Positions 1 through 8,550 of a DNA stretch of 55,941 bases are shown piece by piece (position 1 is the first letter of the stretch; each line of letters starts with the position of its first letter). The notes below the pieces were generated by a model. The model was not told the origin of the DNA, made no database searches, and saw nothing but the letters and a program-made list of their open reading frames with translations. The translations under genes and the position numbers were made by a program. The DNA is from Flavobacterium sp. A45 (GTDB lineage: Bacteria; Bacteroidota; Bacteroidia; Flavobacteriales; Flavobacteriaceae). The DNA lies in assembly GCF_002001005.1 (NCBI RefSeq), contig NZ_MUNX01000092.1, positions 1-55,941 of the forward strand, written 5' to 3'.

Positions 1-93
1 ATCCTAAGAAGAAGAATCCTAACATATTGAAATTGTTTCACTGATTCCATCCTAATTTAAAAAACAAACATTAATTCTTAATCCTGCCAAAAA

Positions 94-2493
94 ATGAGAA
101 ATATAGTTATAACACAGAATTCTAAAATACTTTCGACTAGGAGATTGAAATCAGAGCTAAACTCTCCTGTTTCTAATCATATGATTCCTGAAGCAATAGT
201 AAAACTTCCCGAAATTTTGGTCATGACCACTTATCCTCCCAAAGAATGTGGCATTGCAACTTATTCGCAGGATTTAATTGAATCGTTGAATAAAAAATTT
301 AAAAATTCATTTAGTGTAAAAATTTGCGCATTGGAAACGAATGTTGCAAAACACATCTACGATGAATCCATAAAATATGTACTCAACACTGATCAAAAAA
401 ATGCATTCTATCATTTGTCAGAAAAAATTAATGCTGATGATTTGATTCAAGTGGTATTGATACAGCATGAATTTGGTCTTTTTATAAAAAATGAAGCCAA
501 TTTAATACAGTTTTTGTATAAAACTCGTAAAGCTGTAATTATTGTATTTCACACTGTATTACCTAATCCAAATAGTTCATTTAAAGTAAATGTTCAAGTA
601 ATAACTCAACTGGCTCATTCGATAATTGTGATGACACATTCAGCAGCACAAATTTTGATAAATGATTACGGAGTTGATTCTGATAAAATAACCGTAATTG
701 CACATGGAACCCACCTGGTACAGCATTCTGACAAAAAACTTTTGAAAGAAGAGTATAATTTGTCTGGTAAGAAAGTGCTTTCCACCTTTGGGTTATTAAG
801 TTCCGGAAAAAGCATAGAAACAACACTTGACGCTATGCCCGAGATTATCAGTGAGAATGAGGATGTTTTGTTTTTAATCATCGGAAAAACGCATCCGTCT
901 GTAGCAAAAGAAGAGGGCGAAAAATACAGAATGATGCTGGAAACAAAAATTCAAACTTTGCAATTAGAAAATCATGTCTTGTTTATAAATGCCTTTTTGC
1001 CACTACCCCAACTATTAGATTTTTTACAACTGACAGATATTTATTTGTTTACTTCAAATGATCCAAATCAAGCCGTAAGCGGAACATTTTCTTATGCCAT
1101 AAGCTGTGGTTGTCCCATTATCTCCACTCCTATTCCACATGCAAGTGAAGTATTAAGTGGCGGTGCTGGAGTTATAGTCGATTTTGGCGACTCACAACAA
1201 TTAGCCAAGGAAGTCAATCATTTGTTGCGAAATAAACAATTAAGAAAAAACATAAGTGCTAAAGGGGTACATAAAATTGCATCAACTGCTTGGGAAAATT
1301 CTGCAATTGCACATGCACTTTTATTTGAAAAAACAGGAGATAAAAATTTGAGTTTAGAATATAAAATTCCAAAAATAAATTTAGACCACATCAAAAAACT
1401 GACAACCGATTTTGGTATGATCCAGTTTTCTATCATCAATCAACCCGACTCAGAATCAGGATACACTGTAGATGATAATGCCCGAGCCATGGTGGCGATG
1501 TGTGAACATTTTGAATTAACAAAAGATAAAACCGATTTAGATTACATCAAAATCTATTTAAATTTTATAACGTCATGTTTACAAGAGGATGGTTCTTTTC
1601 TAAATTATGTAGACGAGGATGGTAATTTTACCAAACAAAATGATGAGACTAACTTGGAAGATTCCAACGGTAGAGCGATTTGGGCCTTGGGATATTTAAT
1701 TTCATTAAAAGCCATTTTGCCTACAGCAGTTATAGAAACAGCCAAATTAACCTTAAAGCGAGCTATTGTCAATGTCACTAAAATTCATTCGACACGAGCA
1801 ATGGCTTTTGTCATCAAAGGACTTTATTACGTTGATTCCGAAGAAAAAGCACACCAAAATACAGCAATAATAATAGAATTGGCTGATCGAATGATTCAAA
1901 TGTACAAGCATGAATCTAAAACAAATTGGAACTGGTTCGAAAGTTATTTGACCTATGGAAACAGTATTTTGCCAGAAGCGATGCTTTGTGCGTATTTGAA
2001 TACTGGAAACACAAACTATAAAAAAATCGCCAAAACTTCCTTTGACTTTCTTTTGGGCAAAATTTTTAATGATAAAAGCATCAAAGTAATATCCAACAAA
2101 GGATGGATGATGAAAGATGACAGTGAAGATTACCAAGCAATTGGAGGAGAACAACCTATTGATATTGCTTATACGATATTGGCGCTAAGCAAATTTGCAA
2201 AAGCTTTTGGTGACGAGGAATACACTAGAAAAATGAAGTTAGCTTTCAGCTGGTTTTTAGGAAATAACCATTTGCATCAAATCATTTATAATCCTTGTAC
2301 TGGTGGTTGTTATGACGGATTAGAAGATACTTATATCAATTTAAATCAAGGAGCAGAATCTACCGTAAGCTATTTAATGGCTCGATTATGCATAGAAAAA
2401 AATACCAAAGGTGCTTTTAAACCAGATACAACACATAATGTATCTAAGAAAGAGAATTATTCAAAATTAAGCAATAAGAAAGCAATGGTTTAA
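94..2493 (+). CDS. GT4-type glycosyltransferase with C-terminal alpha/alpha-barrel domain
   Basis: This 799-residue protein is predicted to be a cytoplasmic two-domain carbohydrate enzyme. Residues from about 40 to 400 look like a GT-B glycosyltransferase: the opening MTTYPPKECGIATYSQ is typical of this family, a mid-domain HGTH motif follows, and the nucleotide-sugar half contains FTSNDPNQAVSGTFSYAI. From about residue 420 the sequence changes to helical repeats beginning with SGYTVDDNARAM, which resembles six-hairpin glycosidase-like domains. In Bacteroidota this fusion is often found beside GH130-type phosphorylases in mannan-related clusters, so the partner may lie upstream of the window. 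The donor sugar and acceptor cannot be read from sequence. It is followed by 120 bases carrying the promoter of the next gene, so it probably ends its transcription unit. Confidence 0.85.
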   Translation: MRNIVITQNSKILSTRRLKSELNSPVSNHMIPEAIVKLPEILVMTTYPPKECGIATYSQDLIESLNKKFKNSFSVKICALETNVAKHIYDESIKYVLNTDQKNAFYHLSEKINADDLIQVVLIQHEFGLFIKNEANLIQFLYKTRKAVIIVFHTVLPNPNSSFKVNVQVITQLAHSIIVMTHSAAQILINDYGVDSDKITVIAHGTHLVQHSDKKLLKEEYNLSGKKVLSTFGLLSSGKSIETTLDAMPEIISENEDVLFLIIGKTHPSVAKEEGEKYRMMLETKIQTLQLENHVLFINAFLPLPQLLDFLQLTDIYLFTSNDPNQAVSGTFSYAISCGCPIISTPIPHASEVLSGGAGVIVDFGDSQQLAKEVNHLLRNKQLRKNISAKGVHKIASTAWENSAIAHALLFEKTGDKNLSLEYKIPKINLDHIKKLTTDFGMIQFSIINQPDSESGYTVDDNARAMVAMCEHFELTKDKTDLDYIKIYLNFITSCLQEDGSFLNYVDEDGNFTKQNDETNLEDSNGRAIWALGYLISLKAILPTAVIETAKLTLKRAIVNVTKIHSTRAMAFVIKGLYYVDSEEKAHQNTAIIIELADRMIQMYKHESKTNWNWFESYLTYGNSILPEAMLCAYLNTGNTNYKKIAKTSFDFLLGKIFNDKSIKVISNKGWMMKDDSEDYQAIGGEQPIDIAYTILALSKFAKAFGDEEYTRKMKLAFSWFLGNNHLHQIIYNPCTGGCYDGLEDTYINLNQGAESTVSYLMARLCIEKNTKGAFKPDTTHNVSKKENYSKLSNKKAMV

Positions 2494-2526
2494 TGTGTGA
2501 AATATATAATATTTATCAAAAGTTAT

Positions 2527-2560
2527 GAAACACTTTTAAATATTAAAGAACTGACCTTTG
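2527..2560 (+). promoter_or_regulatory. Putative stress-type promoter, copy 1
   Basis: GAAAC at 2527-2531 and CCTTTG at 2555-2560 are separated by 23 bases and lie 53 bases before the start of the DUF2383 gene. The same arrangement stands before three other genes at 5680, 7158 and 8611. The spacing is close to the Bacteroidota -33/-7 distance, but neither box matches TTTG/TAnnTTTG fully. Confidence 0.5.
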
Positions 2561-2613
2561 TCTATTGAAAATGTCGCATTTTATATTAACTGTCCAACCA
2601 TAATTTCAATCCG

Positions 2614-3099
2614 ATGAGTACAAAAAAATCTATTGATACCTTAAATATTTTCATCAAAATCAATAACAACCGATTTGAGAGTTACATACTGGCCTCAAAA
2701 CAAATCAATGAATATGATTTAACAACACTGTTTGTTGGATTTCAAGAAAAAAGCAAACAATACAAAGCCGAATTGGTTTCTGAAATTCAAAAATTGGGAG
2801 GAAAACCAGCAACGGAATCACCGATAATATTATTAATTTCTAAATTTTGGATGGAACTAAGATCAAAATTTAAAATTAAAGATCGTGAAGATATTCTGAA
2901 CCGATGTGAATATGATGCTGATGTGACTCTAAAAAAATACACCAAAGTTTTGAATAATAATATTGATTATCTATCGCATAAACATCAAAACATAATTAAA
3001 GCGCAACACCAATCCATCAAGAAAGATCATGACACATTAAAAGGTCTTGGTGATTTATTGGTGACTTGCAGAAGATTCAATTTAAATACTCAAACATAA
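2614..3099 (+). CDS. PA2169-family four-helix-bundle protein (DUF2383)
   Basis: The 161-residue protein is all helical and starts with a serine/lysine-rich segment followed by LNIFIKINNNRFESY and GFQEKSKQYKAEL, the pattern of the ferritin-like DUF2383 family. The family is known from stress-responsive gene sets of uncertain biochemical role. No signal peptide is visible, so the product should be cytoplasmic. The preceding promoter-like pair (GAAAC-N23-CCTTTG) is shared with CsbD and two secreted proteins nearby, which supports a stress-response role by context. The gene is separated from the Mla-type operon by 55 bases without a clear terminator, so read-through is possible. Confidence 0.8.
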   Translation: MSTKKSIDTLNIFIKINNNRFESYILASKQINEYDLTTLFVGFQEKSKQYKAELVSEIQKLGGKPATESPIILLISKFWMELRSKFKIKDREDILNRCEYDADVTLKKYTKVLNNNIDYLSHKHQNIIKAQHQSIKKDHDTLKGLGDLLVTCRRFNLNTQT

Positions 3100-3154
3100 C
3101 ACTTTAGTGACTAAATTTTACTAAATCAACTTTACAACTACATTTTTTTAGATT

Positions 3155-3949
3155 ATGAATAGTTCAGCAAAAATTATAAAAGTATCGATTGTAAAAACCT
3201 ATTTTAAAAGCATTTTTGAAGATATTGGTAAGGCCACACTATTTACAACACGTTTTTTTAAAGAAATCACAAACACTTCCTTTGAATTCAAAGAATTTTT
3301 TTGGCAATGTTATGCCATTGGATACAAATCCTTACCCATTGTAAGTATTACAGCTTTTATAATGGGTTTGGTGCTTACCATACAATCCCGTCCAACAATG
3401 GCGAAGTTTGGTGCCGAATCTTGGTTACCCAGTATGGTGGGGCTTTCGCTAATAAGGGAAATTGTACCCGTAATCACGGCATTAATTTGTGCCGGAAAAA
3501 TTGCCTCTGGAATTGGAGCCGAATTGGGTTCGATGAAAGTTACTGAGCAAATTGATGCCATGGAAGTTTCGGCCATAAATCCTTATAAATATTTGGTGGT
3601 AACTAGAATTATGGCAACCACAATCATGATTCCTATTTTAGTCATTTACGCAGATTTTATTGGGGTTTTTGGTGGATATATTGGTTATAACATTCATGAA
3701 AACATGGGTTTTTACCGTTATTTTTCCAATGTATTAGAACATCTTGAATTTCTTGACATTCTGCCAGCGGTAATAAAGACTTTTTTCTTCGGATTTGCTA
3801 TTGGCCTAGTGGGATGCTATAAAGGATTTAATGCCGAAAATGGAACTGAAAGTGTTGGAAAAGCAGCAAACACAGCAGTAGTTACCGCTTCTTTAAGCAT
3901 CTTCATCCTTGATATGATTGCCGTGCAAATAACCGACTTATTTTATTAA
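3155..3949 (+). CDS. MlaE-type ABC transporter permease
   Basis: This 264-residue inner-membrane protein has the MlaE/YrbE permease pattern: an N-terminal amphipathic segment, hydrophobic segments such as SITAFIMGLVLTIQS, and the conserved block IASGIGAELGSMKVTEQIDA followed by a C-terminal region ending in ITDLFY. It should form the membrane channel of a retrograde or anterograde phospholipid transporter. It is the first gene of a three-gene operon with the ATPase 3 bases after its stop and the MCE protein after that. MlaB- and MlaC-like genes, present in proteobacterial Mla systems, are absent here, which is normal for Bacteroidota. Confidence 0.93.
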   Translation: MNSSAKIIKVSIVKTYFKSIFEDIGKATLFTTRFFKEITNTSFEFKEFFWQCYAIGYKSLPIVSITAFIMGLVLTIQSRPTMAKFGAESWLPSMVGLSLIREIVPVITALICAGKIASGIGAELGSMKVTEQIDAMEVSAINPYKYLVVTRIMATTIMIPILVIYADFIGVFGGYIGYNIHENMGFYRYFSNVLEHLEFLDILPAVIKTFFFGFAIGLVGCYKGFNAENGTESVGKAANTAVVTASLSIFILDMIAVQITDLFY

Positions 3950-3952
3950 ATT

Positions 3953-4729
3953 ATGACACAGGCAAAACCATTGAAGGATAAAAAAATGACAACAGATTCA
4001 GCAGAAACAATCCTAGAACTGAAAAATGTTTGCAAATCTTTTGGGGATAATGATGTTCTCAAAGGCATTAATTTATCTGTAAAAAAAGGAGAAAATTTGG
4101 TCATTTTAGGCCGATCCGGTTCTGGAAAATCAATAGCAATAAAATGTCTAGTCGGCCTAATTCATGTTGACGAAGGTGAAATAAAAATTTTTGGAACCGA
4201 TATCACCGAATTAAGGAATGATGATTTAAACGACATCAGAGTTCGAATAGGTTTTCTTTTTCAAAATGGAGCTTTATATGATTCCATGACTGTTCGACAG
4301 AATTTGGAGTTTACTTTAAAACACCACTCTCCACATGTATCCTCTGCTGAAGTTGACCAAGCCATTATAGAAGCACTGGAAAGTGTAGGCTTAGAGGAAG
4401 CCATTGACAAAATGCCTTCAGAATTGTCAGGTGGTATGCGAAAAAGAATTGGTTTAGCCAGAACAATTATTATCAAGCCTGAAATCATTTTGTATGACGA
4501 ACCTACCACAGGATTAGACGCTATAACTTCCAGAGAAATTAGCGAATTAATTTTGTATGTTCAAAAAAAATACAAAACAACTTCTATCATAATTACTCAT
4601 GATATGGCCTGCGCAAAAATTACAGCAAACCGAATTATGATTATAAAAGATGGTGTCATCTGTGCAGAAGGCAGTTATACCGAATTAGAAAAAAGCAAAG
4701 ACGAATGGGTTCGCTCATTTTTCATTTAA
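3953..4729 (+). CDS. MlaF-type ABC transporter ATP-binding protein
   Basis: The 258-residue product is the ATPase partner of the MlaE-like permease. Walker A is GRSGSGKS at residues 53-60, the signature is LSGGMRKR, and Walker B with the catalytic glutamate is ILYDEPTTGLD, followed by the switch histidine in IIITHD. The first ATG is 3 bases after the permease stop; a second ATG at residue 12 (position 3986) could be the true start because the first eleven residues lie outside the conserved domain. The tight spacing indicates translational coupling. The product should hydrolyse ATP to drive lipid movement through the MCE assembly. Confidence 0.95.
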   Translation: MTQAKPLKDKKMTTDSAETILELKNVCKSFGDNDVLKGINLSVKKGENLVILGRSGSGKSIAIKCLVGLIHVDEGEIKIFGTDITELRNDDLNDIRVRIGFLFQNGALYDSMTVRQNLEFTLKHHSPHVSSAEVDQAIIEALESVGLEEAIDKMPSELSGGMRKRIGLARTIIIKPEIILYDEPTTGLDAITSREISELILYVQKKYKTTSIIITHDMACAKITANRIMIIKDGVICAEGSYTELEKSKDEWVRSFFI

Positions 4730-4748
4730 CAAATAAAACACTCAAATT

Positions 4749-5573
4749 ATGTATAAAGAATCAGGGTTCACATGGAAATTAGGAATGTTTGTAACTATTG
4801 GGGTGATTCTCTTTGTTGGTACAATATACTTTGTTGGGAAACAGAAAAATTTATTTGGATCTACATTTACCTTGCAATCACAATTCAAAACAGTTACAGG
4901 ATTAAAAGTTGGAAATAATGTTCGCTTTTCAGGAATAAATGTGGGAACTGTAAGTGAAATCGAACTCCTTACTGATTCGGCTGTAGTAGTCAAGTTTGTC
5001 ATTAAGGAGGATGTGAGACATTTTATAAAAACAGATGCCAAAGCCAGTATAGGTTCCGATGGTTTGATGGGCGACAAAGTACTTACAATCTCACCAGGAA
5101 CAGCATCAAAGAATTTTGTAAAAGACAATGCCAGAATTCAATCCATCAATGCAATAGAAATTGAAGACATTATGAAAGGCGTAAAAACCACAGTTGATAA
5201 TGCCGCAGTTATAACGGATCAACTTGCTGAATTCAGTTATAAAATTAATAACGGAAAAGGAACTCTATCCAAGTTGTTAACGGATGAACAAATGGGCAAT
5301 AAATTAAATAGCACAATGTCAAATCTGGAAAAAGGGACTGAAGGTTTTAATGAAAACATGGAAGCAGCAAAACACAACTTTTTACTGAAAGGCTATTTTA
5401 ACAAAAAGGAAAAAGCTGCAGCCAAAAAACAAGAAGAAATCCAAAAAGAAAAGGATAAAGCAGCAGCCAAAAAGCTTGAGGAAAAAGAAAAAGATGAAAA
5501 GGAAAAAGAAAAGGAAAAAGAAAAGGAAATTCAAAAAGAGAAAGATTTGAAATCCAAAACTGACAATCCGTAA
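4749..5573 (+). CDS. MlaD/MCE-family lipid-transport protein
   Basis: This 274-residue protein has an N-terminal membrane anchor (LGMFVTIGVILFVGTIYFVG) and one MCE domain at about residues 35-115, containing TVTGLKVGNNVRFSGINVGT. It is expected to form a periplasmic ring that shuttles lipids for the MlaE/MlaF pair encoded just upstream, 19 bases away. A helical stretch follows. The last 60 residues are unusual: they consist almost entirely of lysine, glutamate and alanine, in repeats such as KEKEKEKEKE, which predicts a long charged helix or a disordered tail. The repeat is also visible in the DNA as AAAAGG-type runs and may vary in length between strains. Confidence 0.92.
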   Translation: MYKESGFTWKLGMFVTIGVILFVGTIYFVGKQKNLFGSTFTLQSQFKTVTGLKVGNNVRFSGINVGTVSEIELLTDSAVVVKFVIKEDVRHFIKTDAKASIGSDGLMGDKVLTISPGTASKNFVKDNARIQSINAIEIEDIMKGVKTTVDNAAVITDQLAEFSYKINNGKGTLSKLLTDEQMGNKLNSTMSNLEKGTEGFNENMEAAKHNFLLKGYFNKKEKAAAKKQEEIQKEKDKAAAKKLEEKEKDEKEKEKEKEKEIQKEKDLKSKTDNP

Positions 5574-5599
5574 ATTATGAAACGTTTATAGTTAATAGT

Positions 5600-5633
5600 G
5601 TAACAGAATAGTGTTTTTTTGGCTTGACCTTTG
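5600..5633 (+). promoter_or_regulatory. Putative stress-type promoter, copy 2
   Basis: GTAAC at 5600-5604 and CCTTTG at 5628-5633 are exactly 23 bases apart. The pair lies 46 bases before the ATG of the secreted His/Asn-rich protein. It matches the arrangements at 2527, 7085 and 8551. Confidence 0.5.
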
Positions 5634-5679
5634 TTAATATATTATAGAGGAGATTTTTTGTCTCTTAAAAAACAATAAA

Positions 5680-6171
5680 ATGAAAATAGTAAAAATAATT
5701 GCCCTAGCTCTCTTCTTGTTTGCATCAACTGCAAATCATGCACAAGTTTCTGTAAATGTCAATATTGGATCACCTCCACAATGGGGTCCTGTTGGCTATT
5801 CTCAAGTATCGTATTATTATATTCCCGATGTGGAATCGTATTATGATATACGTGCACAACAGTTCATATTTTTAAATAACGGAGTTTGGATCAGATCTCA
5901 TAATCTGCCGAATCGTTACCGAAATTATAATTTGTATGATGGTTATAAAGTAGTATTAAATGATAATTATGGTTCTCGCCCATACAACCATTATCATGAA
6001 CACAAAGTAAAATACCACAAAGGTTATCATAAAGGAAATCAAAAAAACTATAGAACAGCTTCTAATAACAATAAGCATGATAATGGTAACAACAATAATC
6101 ATGGTAACAACAATAATCATGGTAATGGTAATGGTAACGGAAACAAAGACCATAAAAAAGATAAACATTAA
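5680..6171 (+). CDS. Secreted His/Asn/Gly-rich protein of unknown function
   Basis: The 163-residue protein begins with a clear signal peptide (MKIVKIIALALFLFASTA, cleavage near HAQ). The middle holds a tyrosine-rich block (about residues 30-95, with YSQVSYYYIPDVESYYDIRA) seen in many flavobacterial proteins without known function. The C-terminus is low-complexity: His-Lys pairs, then imperfect NNNHG and GNGNGN repeats ending in DHKKDKH. Such a tail could bind metal ions, but this is only inference. The AATAATCATGGTAAC DNA repeats behind it could expand or contract by slippage. It is preceded by the shared GTAAC-N23-CCTTTG promoter motif. Confidence 0.8.
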   Translation: MKIVKIIALALFLFASTANHAQVSVNVNIGSPPQWGPVGYSQVSYYYIPDVESYYDIRAQQFIFLNNGVWIRSHNLPNRYRNYNLYDGYKVVLNDNYGSRPYNHYHEHKVKYHKGYHKGNQKNYRTASNNNKHDNGNNNNHGNNNNHGNGNGNGNKDHKKDKH

Positions 6172-6179
6172 TTTGTAAT

Positions 6180-6400
6180 GCTTGGAAATCTATTAAAGAA
6201 CTGAATAACAAAATCTTGAAAGTAACTATTTTAATGCGAAAGGAATATACTGAGTTATTAAAGTATCTTCTAGAAATGCATGAAACTATTCCAGATATTA
6301 AGAACCAAGAAATAGACAAAAAGTTTTAAAAGAACATCCGAATTCTTTAAAAGAAATAATAGATAAATATGCCCCAAAGCATGGTAATGCTATTCCATAA
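6180..6400 (+). pseudogene. Remnant of a small cytoplasmic protein, frameshifted
   Basis: A coding-like frame runs from 6180 (AWKSIKELNNKILKVT) through LLKYLLEMHETIPDIKNQEI to a stop at about 6327. After a one-base shift the downstream frame continues VLKEHPNSLKEIIDKYAPKH and stops at 6398-6400. The joined reading resembles a small flavobacterial protein that carries the pattern AWK..KELNDKILKVT..PELSKYL.EMP.TIP, recalled from similar genomes rather than searched. No good start precedes it. A poly-A/T run near 6323-6330 is the likely frameshift site. Confidence 0.5.
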
Positions 6401-6417
6401 ATTTAAAAAAGCAGAAT

Positions 6418-6819
6418 ATGAAAAAAGCAAAAAAGTTAGGCATTTGGATGGATCATTCAATTGCTCATATCATAGAATTTAAAGATCAATGGTATGAATT
6501 AAAAACAATAGAATCCAATTTTACTCATCAGGATAAAGTGGAAAGTCTCGCAAAAAGTGAATCAATAATGCACAATAAAGAGCAACAACTGCATGAGGAA
6601 TTCTTTAAAAGATTAGAAACTATTATTTTGGATTATGGTACAGTATTGCTTTTTGGTGCAACCAGTGCAAAAACAGAACTATTCAACAGAACACAGAAAG
6701 ACCATCGTTTTACGGACATAAATATAACAGTCAAAACTGCGGATAAAATGAGTAATACTCAAAGAATCTTTTTTTTATCTGATTATTTTGAGAACACAAA
6801 AGTCCAAACGTTCTTGTAA
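6418..6819 (+). CDS. Conserved hypothetical protein
   Basis: The 133-residue protein starts MKKAKKLGIWMDHSIAHIIE and has a middle acidic/helical segment and a C-terminal alpha/beta segment with LLFGATSAKTELFN. The arrangement (beta strand with WMDHS, helix, then a FGAT.AK.EL loop) recalls the N-terminal fold of archaeal/eukaryotic release-factor-like proteins found in stress gene clusters of bacteria, but I cannot confirm this. No signal peptide or membrane segment is visible. A Rho-independent terminator follows at 6865. Its neighbours (DUF2383, CsbD, YtxH) suggest a stress-related role by context only. Confidence 0.75.
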   Translation: MKKAKKLGIWMDHSIAHIIEFKDQWYELKTIESNFTHQDKVESLAKSESIMHNKEQQLHEEFFKRLETIILDYGTVLLFGATSAKTELFNRTQKDHRFTDINITVKTADKMSNTQRIFFLSDYFENTKVQTFL

Positions 6820-6864
6820 AATTAAATTTAAGACAACCTGATCGTTCGTTTAAAATTTAGAATG

Positions 6865-6897
6865 AGCCCTACTAATAAATTGGTAGGGCTTTTTTAT
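6865..6897 (+). terminator. Rho-independent terminator
   Basis: AGCCCTAC at 6865-6872 pairs with GTAGGGCT at 6883-6890 and is followed by TTTTTTATT. It closes the transcription unit of the 133-residue protein. Confidence 0.85.
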
Positions 6898-7084
6898 TGG
6901 TTTAAAAAAAATAATGAAAACACAAACCATACTGAGAATCTTTTCTAAAATTGGTTCCTGTCACAGCATCAATATTAGCGTACTCAATTTCGTTTCCAAA
7001 GGCATTAGGACTAGTTTTTTTTTTGGGGTGGAATTTAGTTTTATTATAAAAAACGTAAATGTTGTAACTATTTTCAAAAATTTT

Positions 7085-7118
7085 GTAACTCTTTTTTATT
7101 AGAATCAATCCACCTTTG
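7085..7118 (+). promoter_or_regulatory. Putative stress-type promoter, copy 3
   Basis: GTAAC at 7085-7089 and CCTTTG at 7113-7118, 23 bases apart, precede the csbD-type gene by 39 bases. The region 6898-7084 upstream contains no convincing gene. Confidence 0.5.
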
Positions 7119-7157
7119 TATTGTTGTGAAAATGCATTCACACATAAATTTAAGAAG

Positions 7158-7343
7158 ATGAACACAACAGAATTAAAAGGAAACTGGGACGAGCAAAAAG
7201 GAAAATTAAAACAAAAATTTGCTGCCTTAACAGATAATGATTTACTATTTGCTGAAGGGAAAAAAGACGAAATGATGGGAAAACTTCAAATTAAATTGGG
7301 GAAAACCAAAGAAGAACTTCACAAAATTATTCAAGCGCTTTAA
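7158..7343 (+). CDS. CsbD family stress protein
   Basis: The 61-residue product shows the CsbD signature: LKGNWDEQKGKLKQKF, then LTDNDLLFAEGKKDEMMGKL and a final helix GKTKEELHKIIQAL. CsbD-like proteins are small, cytoplasmic and induced by general stress in many bacteria; the molecular function is unknown. The start at 7158 is chosen because the frame upstream (from 7116) has a non-conserved cysteine-containing extension and the family begins near MNTTELKGNW. It shares its promoter motif with three neighbours. A 14-bp inverted repeat immediately follows the stop. Confidence 0.92.
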   Translation: MNTTELKGNWDEQKGKLKQKFAALTDNDLLFAEGKKDEMMGKLQIKLGKTKEELHKIIQAL

Positions 7344-7355
7344 AATTGCTCTAAG

Positions 7356-7396
7356 TTGTATCCATTTTAAACTTTTTGAGGCTAAAATGGATACAA
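7356..7396. repeat. Perfect 14-bp inverted repeat
   Basis: TTGTATCCATTTTA at 7356-7369 is repeated in reverse complement at 7383-7396, with a 13-base loop. It lies 13 bases after the csbD stop and about 40 bases before the next start. It lacks a downstream T-run, so it is either a weak terminator, an mRNA stabiliser or an operator. Confidence 0.75.
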
Positions 7397-7434
7397 TCTT
7401 TATCAAAAAAAATATAATCTTAAAAATAAATAAT

Positions 7435-7899
7435 ATGAAAAAATCATTTTTTACCCTTGCAATTGCAACTTTCGTAATGGGATCAATTTTTATAAGTTGC
7501 AAACCAAATACTGAGAAAGAACAAGCAGCTCAAGAAAGTGTTGACAGCGCAAAAGTTGCCGTAACAGAAGCTGAAGACGATTTGGATGAAGCTAAAAGAG
7601 CTGCAACAGCTGAAGAATGGCAAGAATTCAAAGATGATACGAATGCAAAAATCGAAGAAAACAACGCCAAAATAGCGGAATTGAAATTGGAAATCAAAAA
7701 AACGGGAAAAGAAATCGATAAATCGTATCAGAAAAGTATCGATACTATGGAACAAAGAAATAAAGATTTAAAAGCAAAATTGGACACCTATAAAAACGAT
7801 GTCAATAGCGATTGGCAATCTTTTAAGAGAGAATTCAACCATGATATAGATTTACTTGGACAAAGTTTAAAAGATTTTACCGTTAATAACAAAAATTAA
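7435..7899 (+). CDS. Coiled-coil lipoprotein
   Basis: Starting at 7435 the product is a 154-residue lipoprotein: MKKSFFTLAIATFVMGSIFI is followed by the lipobox cysteine in ISCKPN. The frame is open from 7387, but that ATG lies inside the inverted repeat and would add sixteen residues before the signal peptide. The mature part is almost entirely helical and charged, with heptad-like stretches (EQAAQESVDSAKVAVTEAED; EENNAKIAELKLEIKKTGKE), which predicts a long coiled coil. Similar proteins are common in flavobacterial stress clusters. The function is unknown. Confidence 0.82.
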   Translation: MKKSFFTLAIATFVMGSIFISCKPNTEKEQAAQESVDSAKVAVTEAEDDLDEAKRAATAEEWQEFKDDTNAKIEENNAKIAELKLEIKKTGKEIDKSYQKSIDTMEQRNKDLKAKLDTYKNDVNSDWQSFKREFNHDIDLLGQSLKDFTVNNKN

Positions 7900-7967
7900 A
7901 AAAATACGTTATATAGTTGTTATATAATTGATTACAAAAAAATATTAATTTCATAAAAACAAGAATC

Positions 7968-8123
7968 ATGAGCAATCTTCTTTATACAGTAGCAGTAATA
8001 CTAATTATTTTTTGGGCAATCGGTTTTTTTGCCTACAGTGCGGGATCAATTATACACATACTTCTAGTAATTGCAGTAATTGCAGTAATACTAAGAGTAA
8101 TTCAAGGCCGAAAAATTTTATGA
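7968..8123 (+). CDS. lmo0937-family small membrane protein
   Basis: This 51-residue protein consists of two membrane segments, TVAVILIIFWAIGFFAY and IIHILLVIAVIAVILRVI, with a short basic tail (QGRKIL). The pattern, including the WAIGFFAYS.G.IIHILLVIA core, matches the lmo0937 family of tiny inner-membrane proteins that accompany CsbD and YtxH genes in stress clusters of Bacteroidota. Its start is preceded by an A-rich leader. It lies 22 bases before the YtxH gene, so the two are probably co-transcribed. Confidence 0.85.
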   Translation: MSNLLYTVAVILIIFWAIGFFAYSAGSIIHILLVIAVIAVILRVIQGRKIL

Positions 8124-8145
8124 TTAATCATTAAAAAATAGAAAC

Positions 8146-8412
8146 ATGAAAGTAAATAAAATCGCATTAGGAGTTTTGGGCGGTATAGCCGCAGGAGCAG
8201 TTGCAGGAATATTGTTTGCCCCAGCAAAAGGTACGGACACGAGAAAAAAAATTCTGCAAAAAGGCAACGATTATGCTGGTGACTTGAAAGATAAATTTGA
8301 AAATTTATCCGGTACATTAAAAAGCAATTATGATAAAATAGTTCATAATGGAAAAGACTTAGTTGCTGAAGGAAAATCTAAATTTGATGATATTAAAAGT
8401 ATCAATCCATAA
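8146..8412 (+). CDS. YtxH domain-containing protein
   Basis: The 88-residue protein has a short basic N-terminus, a glycine/alanine-rich membrane segment (LGVLGGIAAGAVAGILFAP) and an amphipathic helical tail beginning KGTDTRKKILQKG, the standard YtxH layout. YtxH proteins are general-stress proteins anchored at the inner membrane; their biochemical role is unknown. It is the last gene of a csbD/lipoprotein/lmo0937/ytxH group and is closed by a terminator at 8440. Confidence 0.9.
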   Translation: MKVNKIALGVLGGIAAGAVAGILFAPAKGTDTRKKILQKGNDYAGDLKDKFENLSGTLKSNYDKIVHNGKDLVAEGKSKFDDIKSINP

Positions 8413-8439
8413 TTTTATAATAGAAACTAACTGTAATTG

Positions 8440-8479
8440 AAAAAAGCCAAATTGTATAAAAAACAGTTTGGCTTTTTTT
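8440..8479 (+). terminator. Rho-independent terminator
   Basis: AAGCCAAATTG at about 8444-8454 pairs with CAGTTTGGCTT at 8464-8473 (one G-T pair) and is followed by a run of T. It ends the stress-gene group. Confidence 0.85.
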
Positions 8480-8550
8480 ATGGACTTTTCATACAATAGC
8501 GAACTTTAGAACCATAATCAGTAAATTATAGAACTAAGTATTAAAATTCT

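Noticed and set aside
6914..7102. 62-codon + frame starting MKTQTILRIFSKIGS
   Set aside because: It has an unlikely composition with FFFG and FVTLFY runs, no homologue pattern, and overlaps the promoter-like motif of csbD.
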